This document shows, in pieces, positions 1-13,400 of a stretch of DNA of 64,000 bases. The position numbers and the translations under genes are program-made. Numbering within the stretch: position 1 is the first letter of the stretch; every line of letters begins with the position of its first letter. Under the pieces are notes generated by a model. It saw only the letters and a program-made list of their open reading frames with translations, ran no database searches and was not told where the DNA came from. The stretch is from positions 124,001 through 188,000 of the forward strand of contig CANTFL010000528.1 in the NCBI GenBank assembly GCA_947650285.1, written 5' to 3'. This stretch comes from Hyaloperonospora brassicae. Its lineage: Eukaryota; Oomycota; Peronosporomycetes; Peronosporales; Peronosporaceae.

Positions 1-3000
1 AACTTTTGATGACGTCAAAACGTGTCATTTTGAGCCATCCACGACTATTTAATGTTGACGTCGAGTCAATTCAGTGAGCTTGACTGACTATTCTTAAAGA
101 CCGTGATGTCAATATTATTGGTGTCGCCAATCAGATCAATGATACCTTAACATGCTGCGTTTTATGACGCATTCCAATGGTTTTTACCAAAACGAAGGAC
201 CGTGATAAATTGTAAGGAACAGTAATATCTTGGGGCCGAAAAATTGCATCGAAGCATCAATATTTAATTACGTTTACATCAATCGCATGTATTCACCGAG
301 TAGAAATGTAACGTTTAATTTTTGTACAAACGTCTACGGTGCAATGAATATATCAAATGGTAAATGACTGACATAAAACTGCAAAAGGTTTGTAATAAAT
401 GACATACATCTTTTTAACCTGTTGAAAGGACAAGGTGCTTGCGCACGCATAGGGCCCTTACTGCTGCTGGAAACAAACTACACCATTCTTCTAGTGATTG
501 TAATTCCATGTCACTCGACTATTTTTGTTATTACGTATGATCTAACAACTACTTGAGTCGTATTGTAAGTCTCCATATCTCTGTCAGGCGTTCACTGTCG
601 GCTAAGATCTTTTTGGACCTTCGCAAAGGGATAGACGTTGCCCATCATTTTCCCAGGTCAGGTTTGGTGTCTATTGATTAAAGTACTCTCGTTTAATTCG
701 GTGTTTATTATCATACTGCAAGATTAAATTCCGTGTTTATAATAGATAGCTCGATATCAAACCTAAAGATGTTATCTGAGAGCAGTGAAGTTTTCGAAGA
801 TCATGGTGACAGTTTGCCTTACTGTGGGAGGCATTACTTTTGTAAAACCCCCAAGTGATTTCGTACACAACAACCCGCCGTTTACAGTTCGGGTGGTGTT
901 CATGATGTAATATCAACTAGGCTTCACTGACCTTTCGTCTTACCTCGATCAATGTATTCCATTTTAAAAAAACTAAGCGATGGTCATGCTCCCGTGAATA
1001 GGCGTCAAACACAACTATTTTAAACTGAACAGGTGTATATTTGTTATCTATCAATCGACTGACTCAATAGGCGGGTAAATAAAATAGTCAAATAGTGGGA
1101 GCAAAGTCTCTACGTGACGAAGTGCTTTGCGACAAACTAAAACATGTATAAATGACGAAACCTATCATGCGTCATAATTGCATTTTATCTCTTAGTTACA
1201 AAAATAATCTGGGCTTTTCAATCGCAACGGGACATGCATGATTAGAAACGACAAAATTATGTCAGTAAGAAAAGATAATCATTGCAGTAGAGATTCCTGG
1301 TATACAATCCAGTGTAGCGACTTGTTTATGCATGCGAGACCTGGACAAAGCAGCACTTTAAATTGTCTACCATACTTGTACGGCAATGTATGATGCCGGC
1401 GTCTGTCAAATTGCATTATGCAATCTTTTATGCATACAACCAAAAAAAATCATTATTATGAATAAAAAACAAATGCTTTTTTAATATATTTGCATTCCAC
1501 TTTTGCTTATCGTAGCCTCTTTAATGTAACTTGCACGAAACAGGCGACTCCTTTTAAGTATTAATTAATTAAAAGTAACCGAGCCGCTAGCTGAAGTGCT
1601 CTTCGAGAGCGTTGCAGCAGTATAAAGTTAGTTTAAGAGCAAAAGCGTCATCAGAATCATATTGAATACGGAATTCGTCTGTCTTGAATCCGTTTTTTAC
1701 CTTTTCTACACAAGACCATCACGAGCCTTTGTTATGCTCATTTAAAAACAGGAATACTTTTTAAGCGTAAGATGTCCATGTAACACAAGATACGCGTTTT
1801 TAATGCGCGAAAATACGTTAAACGTTTAATCCCAATGACCAAGTTAATTTTTTACATAAGTGAAAGTATCTTTTCTTTTGTAATGCCGATTTTCGCATTT
1901 GGTCGGATCTCCCGTTTCTGAGTAAAGAAGAGAGATATTATAGGGCCTTTATAAATTCGAAAAACGGAGCGCTAAACCTAACCATGAACAGAAGGTTTTA
2001 GTTGGACACAAGCCCAAAAGCAACTCATTAAGTTTATAAACAGAAATTTTCTTATAGGCACTGATATTACTATACTTGCGATAATCTTCGGGAACTTTGA
2101 CCGTGTAATGAGTAAAATAAGTAAATGTGCTAAACATGATGACTCCGGAAAAGATTATTGAATAGATTGTTCGATTTCGACGAGCGCTTATATGGTTCGA
2201 GTATCGACGAAATGCGACGTAAGGACGTTAGAAGCGACTGGTGTGCTAAAGTTTGCGGGAAGGAATTTATGCTAATATGTGCTAGATCAATGTTTTCCTA
2301 TGGACTAGTTATTAAGATTATGAAGCAAAAAATAAGGTGATAAAATACATGGATGCGCAAGTGGTTCGATCCGAAAAGTAAGCTATAACGGTTTTTGGAA
2401 TAGATCAACATGTTAGAGTATGACGATGACAAGCGAAAAGTGGTACGACCCGAGAAATTTTACTAATATTCATAAATGCTACTTATTAATATACGTAAGA
2501 AAGATATAGGTTCGATGATATAACGTAATATACTATTGTTGTTTGATACCATGTGTCAAAAAAGAATTGAAAATATAAAAATGACCCTATAAGACGGACC
2601 TAACTTTGCAATGGGCATATAAAGCGGATTCTTGAATAACCCCTTACATGAAGTAAGTCGCTTTCTAAATCAAAAGTTGCAATTATTTATACGGAGAATT
2701 AGGGTCCGTTTTATGATGAATAGACCGAAATGCCGGTCGTAGAAGCACCAATTTTTATTTTTTACTGTTTCATAGACAAGGAACACATGGGGTCGGCGAC
2801 ATTATATATATAAAAGTCGTATTTTCGCAAAGTTACTACATTTATCATTAATTGTCGGGTTTATTTTTAGGTATAAGTGAGCCGATCGCTATATTTAATG
2901 AGCTATATGAGATAGGAACTACATGTAATTGCTAAGTTCCACCGATATTTGACATACAGTAAAGGCTGTCGATTAGACACAAATTTACACTACTATTTAC

Positions 3001-6000
3001 ATAGAAGCGTTCACGGCCATAGAGAAATATGCGGTCAATCGTGTATATTGGGGTAAAGAGAAGGGAATAGGCAATAATTGAGGTAAAGCTTGCCTTTTGA
3101 TGAAGATAAAAGGTATATTTGATATGCTGATCGTGACCACGGAACGTAGCCGGATCAATATTTTACGGCCGCATTTCTCAACAAATAGGGAGTTATGCTT
3201 GGCATCAATTTGTTGATAGGCTGATTAATCTGGTATATTACACCTTTATCACTTATTGAATCTCGCTTATATTGCGACATTATACTACGTGATAATGCTT
3301 ACGTTGAGTTTAATCCATATGGCAAAGAAGAATTGCAAAATATTAGATTCACTTCTGGTTACTTACCCGTCGCAATTAAACCTACGAGCTGGTATATATC
3401 GATATGAGGGAAAAATCGATACATCAAAAGAAAATTTAATCACGTCGCACGAGTTGCACAACTTTTTATATGGTGGTAAATTTTTTAGTAATGTCAAATA
3501 TGGAATGGATATGTAATAATGTGAATTACCTATCAGTAAATGAGATTGTGGGCTTACGATAAATTTATATGCAACAAGCCGATTAAATTCAATTAATTGT
3601 AAAGAAATGAGATATCGACGCTACCAACGCTGCGAAATTGAAGAGCTATACGTGATGGGCAAAAATGGCGTTTTGGAAAAATCTTGAATCCACAACAGAA
3701 AGGTGCTTGATTAAAGTCGGAGGTACAAGTTGTCATAAACTTGTCTTGTAAGGTTTAGTTACGATTATAATACATTGCACAATCGATGAAATCGATGTAG
3801 GCGCCTCAAACGAATCATGACCCAAGAATGGTAAAAAAATCGAGGTTTATTGTTCATAAATCTATACATTTGGAAATGTTTTTATATGATTTATTATATA
3901 TCCCATACGCAATACCATATGTTATATTAAGGTTGTTCGAGATATCCCGATTCTACGAGTGAGACCCTTCACCGCAAATATATATTATAATTTAGCAGAA
4001 AAAAAATTTCTTTTACTACATAACGCCTTGTCCATTACCTAAACACATTTTGGAGAAACAACGCAATCTTGAGACATATTCGAAGAAGCGAAGTAAATCC
4101 TTTTAGATAAAAAGAGGTAGTATGTTCGGATCAGTTAAATTTTTATTACTTGTAAAATGTCGAAAATTAATAATTCGGGAAGATGGGTGGTAACAGACAA
4201 AGATACATTGTTCTATGCTTTGCGGGTATCAGTGATACCTCCCAATTGTTATTCGAATATTGGTGTATCTATAATATAGGGCTGAAACATGTGACAACTG
4301 GATTCTTTTTGAGAGGTTAGATAATATAAATAGCCGTGGTGAAATTTAATTCATCTCTGGCTTTTACATAGCAGCTGATTTAGGGAGTTTGGATCGTGAT
4401 TGAAATTATTTCAGTACTAGTTAAATATCCAGCTGTAAAGGAATATAGCGCTCTCAGCAAAATAAGAGGCAGAAGGAGGTCAAATTTGAGTTCTGACCGT
4501 TAGGGATATACAAACTAAAGATAGTAGACTAATTGCAATACACCACTAATTTTGGTAAAGGATAGCAATTCATATGACTAAATAATCATAACGTACGGCA
4601 CTTGTCTAACAATGTAGCGCCAAATCCGGTGGTGGCGAACTTATGCGTCTTCTATAATATAAAAATTTACAAGACAATGTTCGTATAAGACAGTTTATTT
4701 TGAATGTTGTGGTAGGTATATACGCGACCTCTTACGATATCTATTGTACGTAAGTGCATAGACCACCGAACGTTGGACGAGAAACCCGTATCATGAATAC
4801 CATTAAGGCTTCGATCAAATACTTGCTTATTGAATCGGATGAGCCCACATATAGGCTGAGGCTGAAGCCGAATCTACATGTGATTCAATAACGGTATCGC
4901 CGATATAGCAGGAATTATCAATTGATCGCGTTTACGTTGCAAACTTTTATGTGAGACACTCTATTCTGTTATCGAGTGCAATAAAATTTTTGTAACCTGT
5001 AAAAACATTAATGTGATGTAGTCAGTGGACAATTTGTGGATGAATGATCGACGGAAAATCGATGAACAAATATGTCCTGTTTGATCGGCTACTACGAAAA
5101 TATTTCGATAAGGGCCAATCTTATAATAAATTATATAATAATATGAAATTAAACGATTTGAAGAAAACCGCAAAGTAAAATTGCATTGATTAATACATAT
5201 TAATGTTGTATCAACCTGAGCTCTACCAATCTTAATCTGCCGTGTGGGGACTATGGAGTATTATACGGTGGATATAGGTGGTTAATGGTACAAAAAATGT
5301 AATTAAATTCGATAATATTAATAAAACCGCTTCAAAGTTACCAGATAGTTGGTGAGATTTAAGTAGAACCAATGAGAACAATACCTGGTACTAATTTATC
5401 AGATTGTTGATTCGTTATTATACAAAAAAATGGTTCACATTGCTATTTGGGAAGGCCCACCCACTCTGCGATCTTTGACTCTAACATAGAAATATATGGC
5501 CAGGATGTGTTATCGAAGATACATGTTATTTGATGCGCGTACACCTTAGCTACAAAAGACAATAAAAAAGACAAGGACGACAAGATGGATTTTTTGAGAC
5601 ATTTATTATCAATATTAGGATCCGAGTATACGCCTAAATATTCACGATTTGATTCTATTATTGAATACTTTGACATTAATTTACTAAATTCATTTACAGG
5701 TACACATATATTTATAAAGAATTACAAAATAACAAATAAATGATCGCAAGTTTGCTTAAAAAACAGATATTTTATACGTTTTGGTTTGTTTAAGACAATA
5801 CGGGTATGTTTATAGTTTTTCGAAAATAAATTTATCTGAACATTGAGACTAAACTCGAGCGCGTGGTATATACGAGCTATTAACCCCATAATTAATCCGT
5901 TACACCGTCAAGTCATCAATATAGTATATTCAATAATAGTAATGATGCCGCCGGTCAATAAGTGCACATGACAAGTAATATTGCGAACAGGGTGAAAGAA

Positions 6001-7002
6001 TAGCGTCTGTAATACATATCCGTGTGAAAACAATAGGAGAGCTTGGACGATATCAGCTATTATTCAGATATCGATCTACCAACAATTTCGATGTAGTTAT
6101 GACATCTAAATCCGTCCATTGTTGTATTTTGACAACCAAAAATTTGAATCATTCTATTTCTATTGATGTTTGTCATGCCACTATGTGTGACGTCTAGAGA
6201 GAAAGTACAAAAAATTAACGTCGGATGAAAATGATAGTCAAACAATTATATTTAAATCGGAAGGCTGAATAATCAATTTTATAATTCCGGTCGTCTGGGT
6301 CGTTTGAGCGATAACATCAATATTAAATTACCAATCTATCCAAAATTGGCCTATCATGAATTATGTTTGCAGAATCACGGATGTCACTTACGCTTATTAA
6401 AATATCAATCAATTAGAAACTGGCCTACCATGAATCCTATTCGCATAATCACGCATGTTACATGTCGGAATCGGCGCACTTTGCCCTCTCGTTCGACGAA
6501 TACCGCAATCAAGAACATACCTTTATCTGTTTACGATCATAAATCCATAAAAAGAACGGCCATTGTATTCTAATAAAAAGTTTTAATGAGGTTCGATTTA
6601 CGAATTACAATTTCATACAATTATCAACTTTTGTTTGTTTCGTAAATCGACGGTTGTCTTGATTTAAAACTAGCCATAATCAAAGATCGGATAAATGGAA
6701 ATCGCATTTGGAAATGTTGTGATACCACTACGAAGACGCAAGAACCATTTACTCGTCATAAATATATGATAATGTATATTATAACACATCAATTTTGGAA
6801 GTTTTTCGTATTAAGAATTGTGCATTAATTTATGGGAATTGCTAAATTCACACACCTATTCATTAGATTCACACCCTACCTTCATAATCTTATACATAAA
6901 TTGCTATTTATTTTACTATTTGATTTCTGACAAATGTATTACTCAAGAATCTAGGCCATTTTGATTTGTGCCACTTGGCTCTAGTCCAGATCGCCACCTT
7001 CA
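1..7002. other. AT-rich gene-poor region, no gene recognised
   Basis: This stretch is AT-rich and has only short open frames (under about 90 codons) with no family motif, no convincing tRNA fold and no clear mobile-element ends. The frame at 3256-3516 (86 codons, TTG start) is the longest on the plus strand and shows no recognisable domain. One imperfect cruciform-like inverted repeat lies at 4827-4891. I see nothing else to annotate. Confidence 0.6.
4827..4891. repeat. Inverted repeat, 10-bp arms with 45-bp interior
   Basis: The outer arms ttattgaatc (4827-4836) and gattcaataa (4882-4891) are perfect complements. Inside lie a partial acat/atgt pair (4847-4850 and 4878-4881) and a ggct/agcc pair (4854-4857 and 4866-4869), so the strand could fold into a long interrupted stem. 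It resembles neither a tRNA nor a transposon end that I know. Function is unknown and chance in AT-rich DNA remains possible. Confidence 0.35.
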
Positions 7003-7440
7003 CGCGCCTTGAGGACCGTTGTCACTGTTAAGTACAACAGGTACGCTCAGCCAGCGCAAAAGACGTCATTGAAGGCCGGCAGGTACAAATTTAGTTGCGA
7101 GGACTACGCATGCGAAAAGAGGAAACTATGGTCAGCCTCTGCGTTGCAACCTGGACACTCGTCTGTATCTCCTCTTGTTCTCACGTTTTTGGCCTGCACG
7201 CTCGTTCGTGGAAAGTCGCAAATAATAAAGCCACGACGGCATTCCGAACTCTTCATGGCGTCCTTAATGATACCGACGACAATCTCATCGGTCACAAGTG
7301 CGCCCGACTCCATCGCAGCTTTGAACTTTTTGCCTATGTCGGTGCCAGCAGCTACAGCAGCGCGCAAGATGTCGCCCGTAGTAAAGTGGCAGCATAAGTA
7401 CTCCTCTTTGTCCAACGGCGATTGCGTACCTTGTGTATAT
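7003..7440 (-). pseudogene. Adenylate kinase pseudogene fragment
   Basis: Read on the minus strand from about 7440, this gives a clear adenylate kinase core: GTQSP after the P-loop position, then CHFTTGDILRAAVAAGTDIG (family form CHLATGDMLRAAVAAGT), then VTDEIVVGIIKDAM, SSECRRGFIICDFPRTSVQA (family form GFILDGFPRT) and, in another frame, TVLKAR near 7010-7030. Adenylate kinase catalyses ATP + AMP = 2 ADP using a P-loop, an AMP-binding domain and a LID. Here the N-terminal P-loop exon is missing, the aspartate of the DGFPRT motif region is disturbed (CDFPRT), the LID part is degraded and stops or frameshifts follow, so only about the middle half of the protein is left (103 codons open, 7104-7415). 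It is a GC-richer island in AT-rich DNA with no partner genes. The family identity is confident; how it arrived (gene death in place or capture by a transposon) is not known. Confidence 0.8.
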
Positions 7441-7444
7441 CAGA

Positions 7445-10400
7445 TTGTAAAGGAAGGTTGTAAGTCTAAAGAAAAGGGGAATGAATTTAGCAATTCCCTA
7501 ATTCATTCATTTGCAATTTATATGTAATTACAAAAATGCCTCATTATATACGGCGCAGTTACGTATGTACATAGCCTTTCGAAAAACGACTCTTTATAAA
7601 TCATTTAGATGTATCGTGATATAATCGATCGTGTAATTATACGTTTTTACATAGGTTACATCCGGCTATCTTACAAAATTGCCTCCATGCATCTGGCAAA
7701 ATATATCCTTTTGTTATCGTAGATCGCAAAAATAAACCATCCACTCCCAACGTGATATATTTTTTAGGTGCTAGGATTTTCATCTCCAAATCAGTCAGCA
7801 ATTAGTTTTGCCCGAATGCGCGAAATGTAATCGCCACCTTGTTTCACGTTCCCGAAATGGTTTCCGTTTATTAAAACTTTTCATTCATCGCGAAAGGTGT
7901 TGTCGATCGTTATTATGTTTTAACGAACAGCTGTATATTCCTTCAGCTAAGTCAGATCGACTACGTCTGATCGCAAATATATGCTGTATGATCGACCTAT
8001 ATGTATTACCTATATTTTAACAAATTGTGCACCCGAAACGCTGTATTTTGTTATTGAAGGGGGGTTTCAAAATGAGTAATGCGGTAACTAGCATAATATC
8101 TGGCAAAACCAGACTTTTTAACACACTCGTTGTGCTATCTTTTCGTTTATTGATTAATACCTCGGAAAATTTGGGTGATCTCTCCGCCAAAATTTTAGAA
8201 AGACGGGGCGATTGGCTAATTTATGGTCTCGTAGTCTATATTCTTAGGCGAACCCATTCTAACAATGCGTCTACACCAAGAACGATCGAACGAACTTTTA
8301 TCTATACAAGGATAGAGACGATCTGTCTAGTTTTGATTCAAGGTAAGCAATTGATTTGTCCGACTTTTTTTTATATCTCACGCCTGTGGTCTGGCTTTAT
8401 ACAGTATATTTGACCGCGCCATGTACATTTCGATTTTTACAAGAATTTTTTTATCTGCGTTAGCGTATGAACAGACAGGCGCTTAAAGGTTGGTGGCTCG
8501 GTTGGTTTTATATAGGTCATAATAAGTATATAAAGGCACAAAATCCTATTATTAGAGAATTACCAGCAGGTGATCCGCAATATTTTGCTTTGCAATCTCG
8601 GGCTGCTTTTCTTTGGTTTAACCGCAACTCATTGAATAAAAGTGCTTCCGTCAAAAAAACATTTCTTGTGTTGGTTAAGAGTATAAATTAAAATGTGGAT
8701 CTACTCCATGTGCTTAGTCAGATGAAACCATTAGGTTTGACTACAGGTAAAAAAATAATGGATCCGGTTTTTTATGATAATGCGAGATTTTATTTTATTT
8801 TCATTTAATTTTTACAATCAACTTTAATAGTTTTTGGTGAATTTGCGAATAAAAGGAAATTTTTCAGAACATAGATCTACTTTGTAAAGGCGATGTAATA
8901 TATAAGAAGGAATGAGATCTTACATTGCATATATATTTTCAAAAAAAATATTTTTCGTAAAAATAGGCAAGATCTACAATAAATGCCCATCCGACGCTTT
9001 ATTTAATAATCTAGACAAACAAGTAAGCATTCATTATCAAATCTATTGTTTGATTCCGCATTACACGCTAATAATTGCGGATATCGTTGGTTTTGTAGGA
9101 CAAAATTATCTTTATCTATACGATGTTTCCAAGTGTTTTAAATCAAGACGGTGTATCGCATAACGTTAGGGTTGCTCGAATTGATACCATTTCATTTTAG
9201 GAAATCAACAGAACAATCAATCCAGTAATGGAACACGATTATTCACTTGCTATGGTTTTACGTGAGGCTAATATACACCATACATAGTGCTTCAGTGTTT
9301 TTGTTCTAGTCAATTATGAAATATGTTTTATCTTCAAAAATAAATTTAGTATATAAACATAATGGGGGATATACCAGCGGTATATGGACTATTAGGTATC
9401 TGCTTACATTTATTAAAGATCTGGATAATTATTCCAGGCTAATTTATAAAAATGATGGTGTTAATTTGGCATGTAAGCAAGATAAGGACTGTAAGTAAAA
9501 TTAATAGTAAAAGTGATGAATATTCATAAAAACAATTGATTTGGAGGTGGAATGGAATCTGACACGCATTGCTCCATTCGCATTACAAAAGTTTATCTTT
9601 AGAAGTTTCGTAATAATGGTTCTTTTATATCTAGATTTTTTTGTACATGTCGATCTTGGAATTAAAGATGACCTGAATGTCTCACTATCTGCTTTTTCGA
9701 TCAAACTAGAACGTGCGACGCCAGCCACGTGTTTAAATTAAAGACCATAATTCGGTTCATTACGATATTAGGTACAGATTCATCGAAGGTCATTATCGGG
9801 TCGATATAATTTTGTGAAGCGGTAAAAAACACCGCAATAAGAATTTAAATTGAGCAAGATGATCTTCGTAAGTGTTCCTTTTATTAGACCAATGGAATTA
9901 CATATAAAAAATAGTTGACAACGAAGTGTTATACAACGCTTGACACAGAGTGTAGGTGTTATATGGCCTGTCGCAGTGTCATCAAAATGATTGGCAGACA
10001 CACTTTTAGTAAAAACCCTTTATTCTGACTTGGGTCTATTTGACTAAGCTCACATCTTAATAAATAGTTTTCCTTTCTCAGTACCTACCACTCACTGTAT
10101 TCCTAAATTTAGTGATCATTAAACTCTAGGAGACAGCCGTGTGACGCTTTAAAGGCCCGGTACATCCGTGCATCTTTACAAACACTTCTCATTATATAAT
10201 TTGACGCAAAGATCCAACTGCTCCCCCTTTGGATTTACAAAACGTTTAGGCGAGTAATTTTCGGTCTAACGATGCGCCCAACTCACCAGAAACTTTAACC
10301 TGTAGTCAGATTTCATCGATTGAGTTTGATATTAACAGACTAAGATTATTCGGATGCCTAATTTAGGTATAAAGGCATAGATGTGCACCAAATGCAGCTA

Positions 10401-13400
10401 GTGCACTTGGTAAAGCTGTCAAACGATTATTTTTGGAGAACACAATCAGTACCCATCAATTTAGTTAGGTGTAATGAATGAATTATAAGTTCATCTTTTG
10501 TTGTCGCAGGCTTTTGCCTCAGATAATATGGGGTAATTTTACGCCTATTTTTAATTTTGATGCAAACTTGGGTGTGCAATTTGTCGGCGACACTTTTTTC
10601 GATTAATATTACGTATTTTATAAAAAATGTGAACCTTTTTTTAAACTACATTTGGTCTTTATGACTTCAGAACACATACCTTTAGGTCTATTTGATTTTT
10701 TATGTCAGCTATATACCTAATCATAGACTATAATGGAACGGCAAATTAATTTAAAGATACTTATTTTCAATGATCGCTAATTTTTTAAGCTTACTGGGCA
10801 TTTTTGACATAGGTGAGCATCTACAAGGAAAGGAATAACACGATCAGTCAGCCACTGTACATACTGCCCTGTAGATCGCATGTGTCTTCTGAACGTTCAA
10901 CTACTACCGATCATACGAGACTGTATGACAATGTGAGACAACGAGATTTAAATTTTTTTTGTAATCTACTTGATGCTTTGTGCTGAAATATTCTAAAATC
11001 AATCGTTTGATATACTGATGCCCAATACGTCCTGTTTATAAAAATGGCAGATGCGCGCCAATGATACATTCCATATAAGCGTACCGGTAGACCTTTACAA
11101 ACAAACATAGCAATGGCAGTGTTGGATTAATCAGAGCCCTGACGTGATCATTTTTATATCCGCGTTTGTAAGCACACTGACCAGTGATCTGGTATCTACC
11201 AAAAGAATTAAATTAAATTTCGACATGTTTAAAGGGCATCATTGATTTATTAAAAAGTCCGGTGTTCTCTCTGCATACATTATTTCATAATTTATCTTTA
11301 AACAATGGCGTTCTATCTTACTCCGACCCTTAAGACACGTGATTTGCTTGATGCATGTTTCTTGTTGCGAGTCCCAAATTTGTAATCTCTTAGGTCGCTT
11401 ACAAGCAGTTTTTTGTCTCGCTATCCAGTTATTCAGGGTATCGATTTATTACATCGCAACATCTGGACTCTTCATTTGCTCTACCACAAACATACTTTTT
11501 TCTGTTTCTTTTTTATCAGCTGATACAAATTTCTTTGGACCATCAAGGTCATACTTAGGAATGTCGGTATCATATATCATTTTGCAAAAAAAAACCTCGC
11601 CGGTTGTGTATCCAGCATCCTGCTCTACCTCTTATGCATTGTAACAATCCATTTGATTGACAAATCTACTTGGAAAATTACCTATTCTGACACTTCTACA
11701 TTGGCAGTTATTCTACCTCCAAACATCAGGTTGCATAGATTTAATATTATGTTTATCAACATGATCGAATTAGCGCTTGTGGAAATATCGCGGTGTTCTT
11801 GAATATTGTTTACGGATACAAGAAGCTCCGCCGATTTTTTGTTTATGTATTAGGATGTGTAAGTGCAATACAACTGCGATTATTTTGCCAAACATCTTCT
11901 CTATAAACTTATCCTCTATCAATATGCCGGCGGACAAGTAACCTAAACCACCGTTTCGTCTCTTTGCAATTGTATTGGCGGTAGCCCTCGACAATCTCCG
12001 ATAAATTTTCGTGGCACACTGGCAAATTTATCTATTGTTGCAGCTTTGTAATGTAGACTACTGAAGAAAGAGTCGGTTTTTTATGATGTCTAAAACATCA
12101 TCAAGTGTTCTCATCAATATTTACGAATAAATAATAGAAAAAAACTTCATATATATATGCTATGCTTCTGTTTAGTTATTTCGATCCAAAAGCAACTTTG
12201 TTTAGCAGTTCTATCAGCCTGCGGTGGAATCTCAGTTGTAACAGAGTGAGTTTGTCATAAATTGAAAAAAATGCTTCAAAACAATCGGACAGGATACCTG
12301 GTTCTTGATTTATCCATTTGTATTTCTTTGGAAATATCTTTGGAGGATTCATTTTTTGCAATGATGATGCACTTGAAGGTGAATATCGATGATAACATAC
12401 TTTTTCAATACCTTATCTGGATAGTATAACATATCGAAGCAGCTTAATGTAGCTCCAACGTAACTGAAATTACATTATAGTCACCTTAACGGCGACTATC
12501 GGCATTAAAGACGTTAGTTGTATGTACACTTGTAGCATATAAACAGTGATCTTTGTAGTAAATGTCATTATTAGTGATGCCATGGGAAGGTTTACATTAG
12601 TGTCATCAAACGCTTCGGGATAAGCGCCCCACATTACCGTATTTTTTTGGTATATTTCCCTAACGTATAGCATGTTAGCTATCTCAAAGAATTTTGATCA
12701 ATACGAGAAGCATTATTATACAGATTTCCGGTTGCACCGAACGAGCAAGGGTACTTAGTTACCCGCGCTTGTATCGCAATTGTTTTAAAAAAATTTATTT
12801 ACACATAAATTAGAAATATGCACACGCAGATAGAGTCAAACGTAGATAATTTAATGTCTAACATTGGACATATCGAAATCAATTAGCTTTTATATTCGGT
12901 ATATTGATTTTATAGTGTTGAAACGTATACTCCCTCGATTCAATTTTAATTCGCGACTCCTTCGGATCAATTATGTTTTGAGGTCCTTATATCAAATTAT
13001 CTGATGGCTGCGGCTGTGGCCGCCACAATGTTTAATCACCATGTAACATGTATAATTTGCTTAATTTATTCAAGTAAAATAATTAAATAATCCTTCGAGA
13101 AGTTATTTTGTGTCGATTGATCAATACAACGATGCCATTATATCATAAAAACCGTGCCATAGGCTCGGTGAGGCTTTGAGTATGATAAGTGAACAATTAC
13201 GTACGACATAAGTCCAAGTTTGCCTATTAACATAGTTGTTGTAAATTGGAGACGTTGCAATTTGTATGGCCGCGCAATCGTTTGATAAAAAGTAATCAAT
13301 TTTGGCCTTATAATGACCATTGTTTCGAATACTACCTGAATAAATGATATATATATATAGAAAGGATAGGGTCTTGAAAACTCCTTCGGGAAAAATCATT

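Noticed and set aside
62..6990. Short open frames in the AT-rich region as small genes
   Set aside because: Lengths and composition match chance frames in AT-rich DNA, many rely on non-ATG starts, and none shows a motif.
7009..7527. 172-codon plus-strand frame over the adenylate kinase fragment
   Set aside because: The minus strand carries clear adenylate kinase motifs; the plus frame is its shadow.
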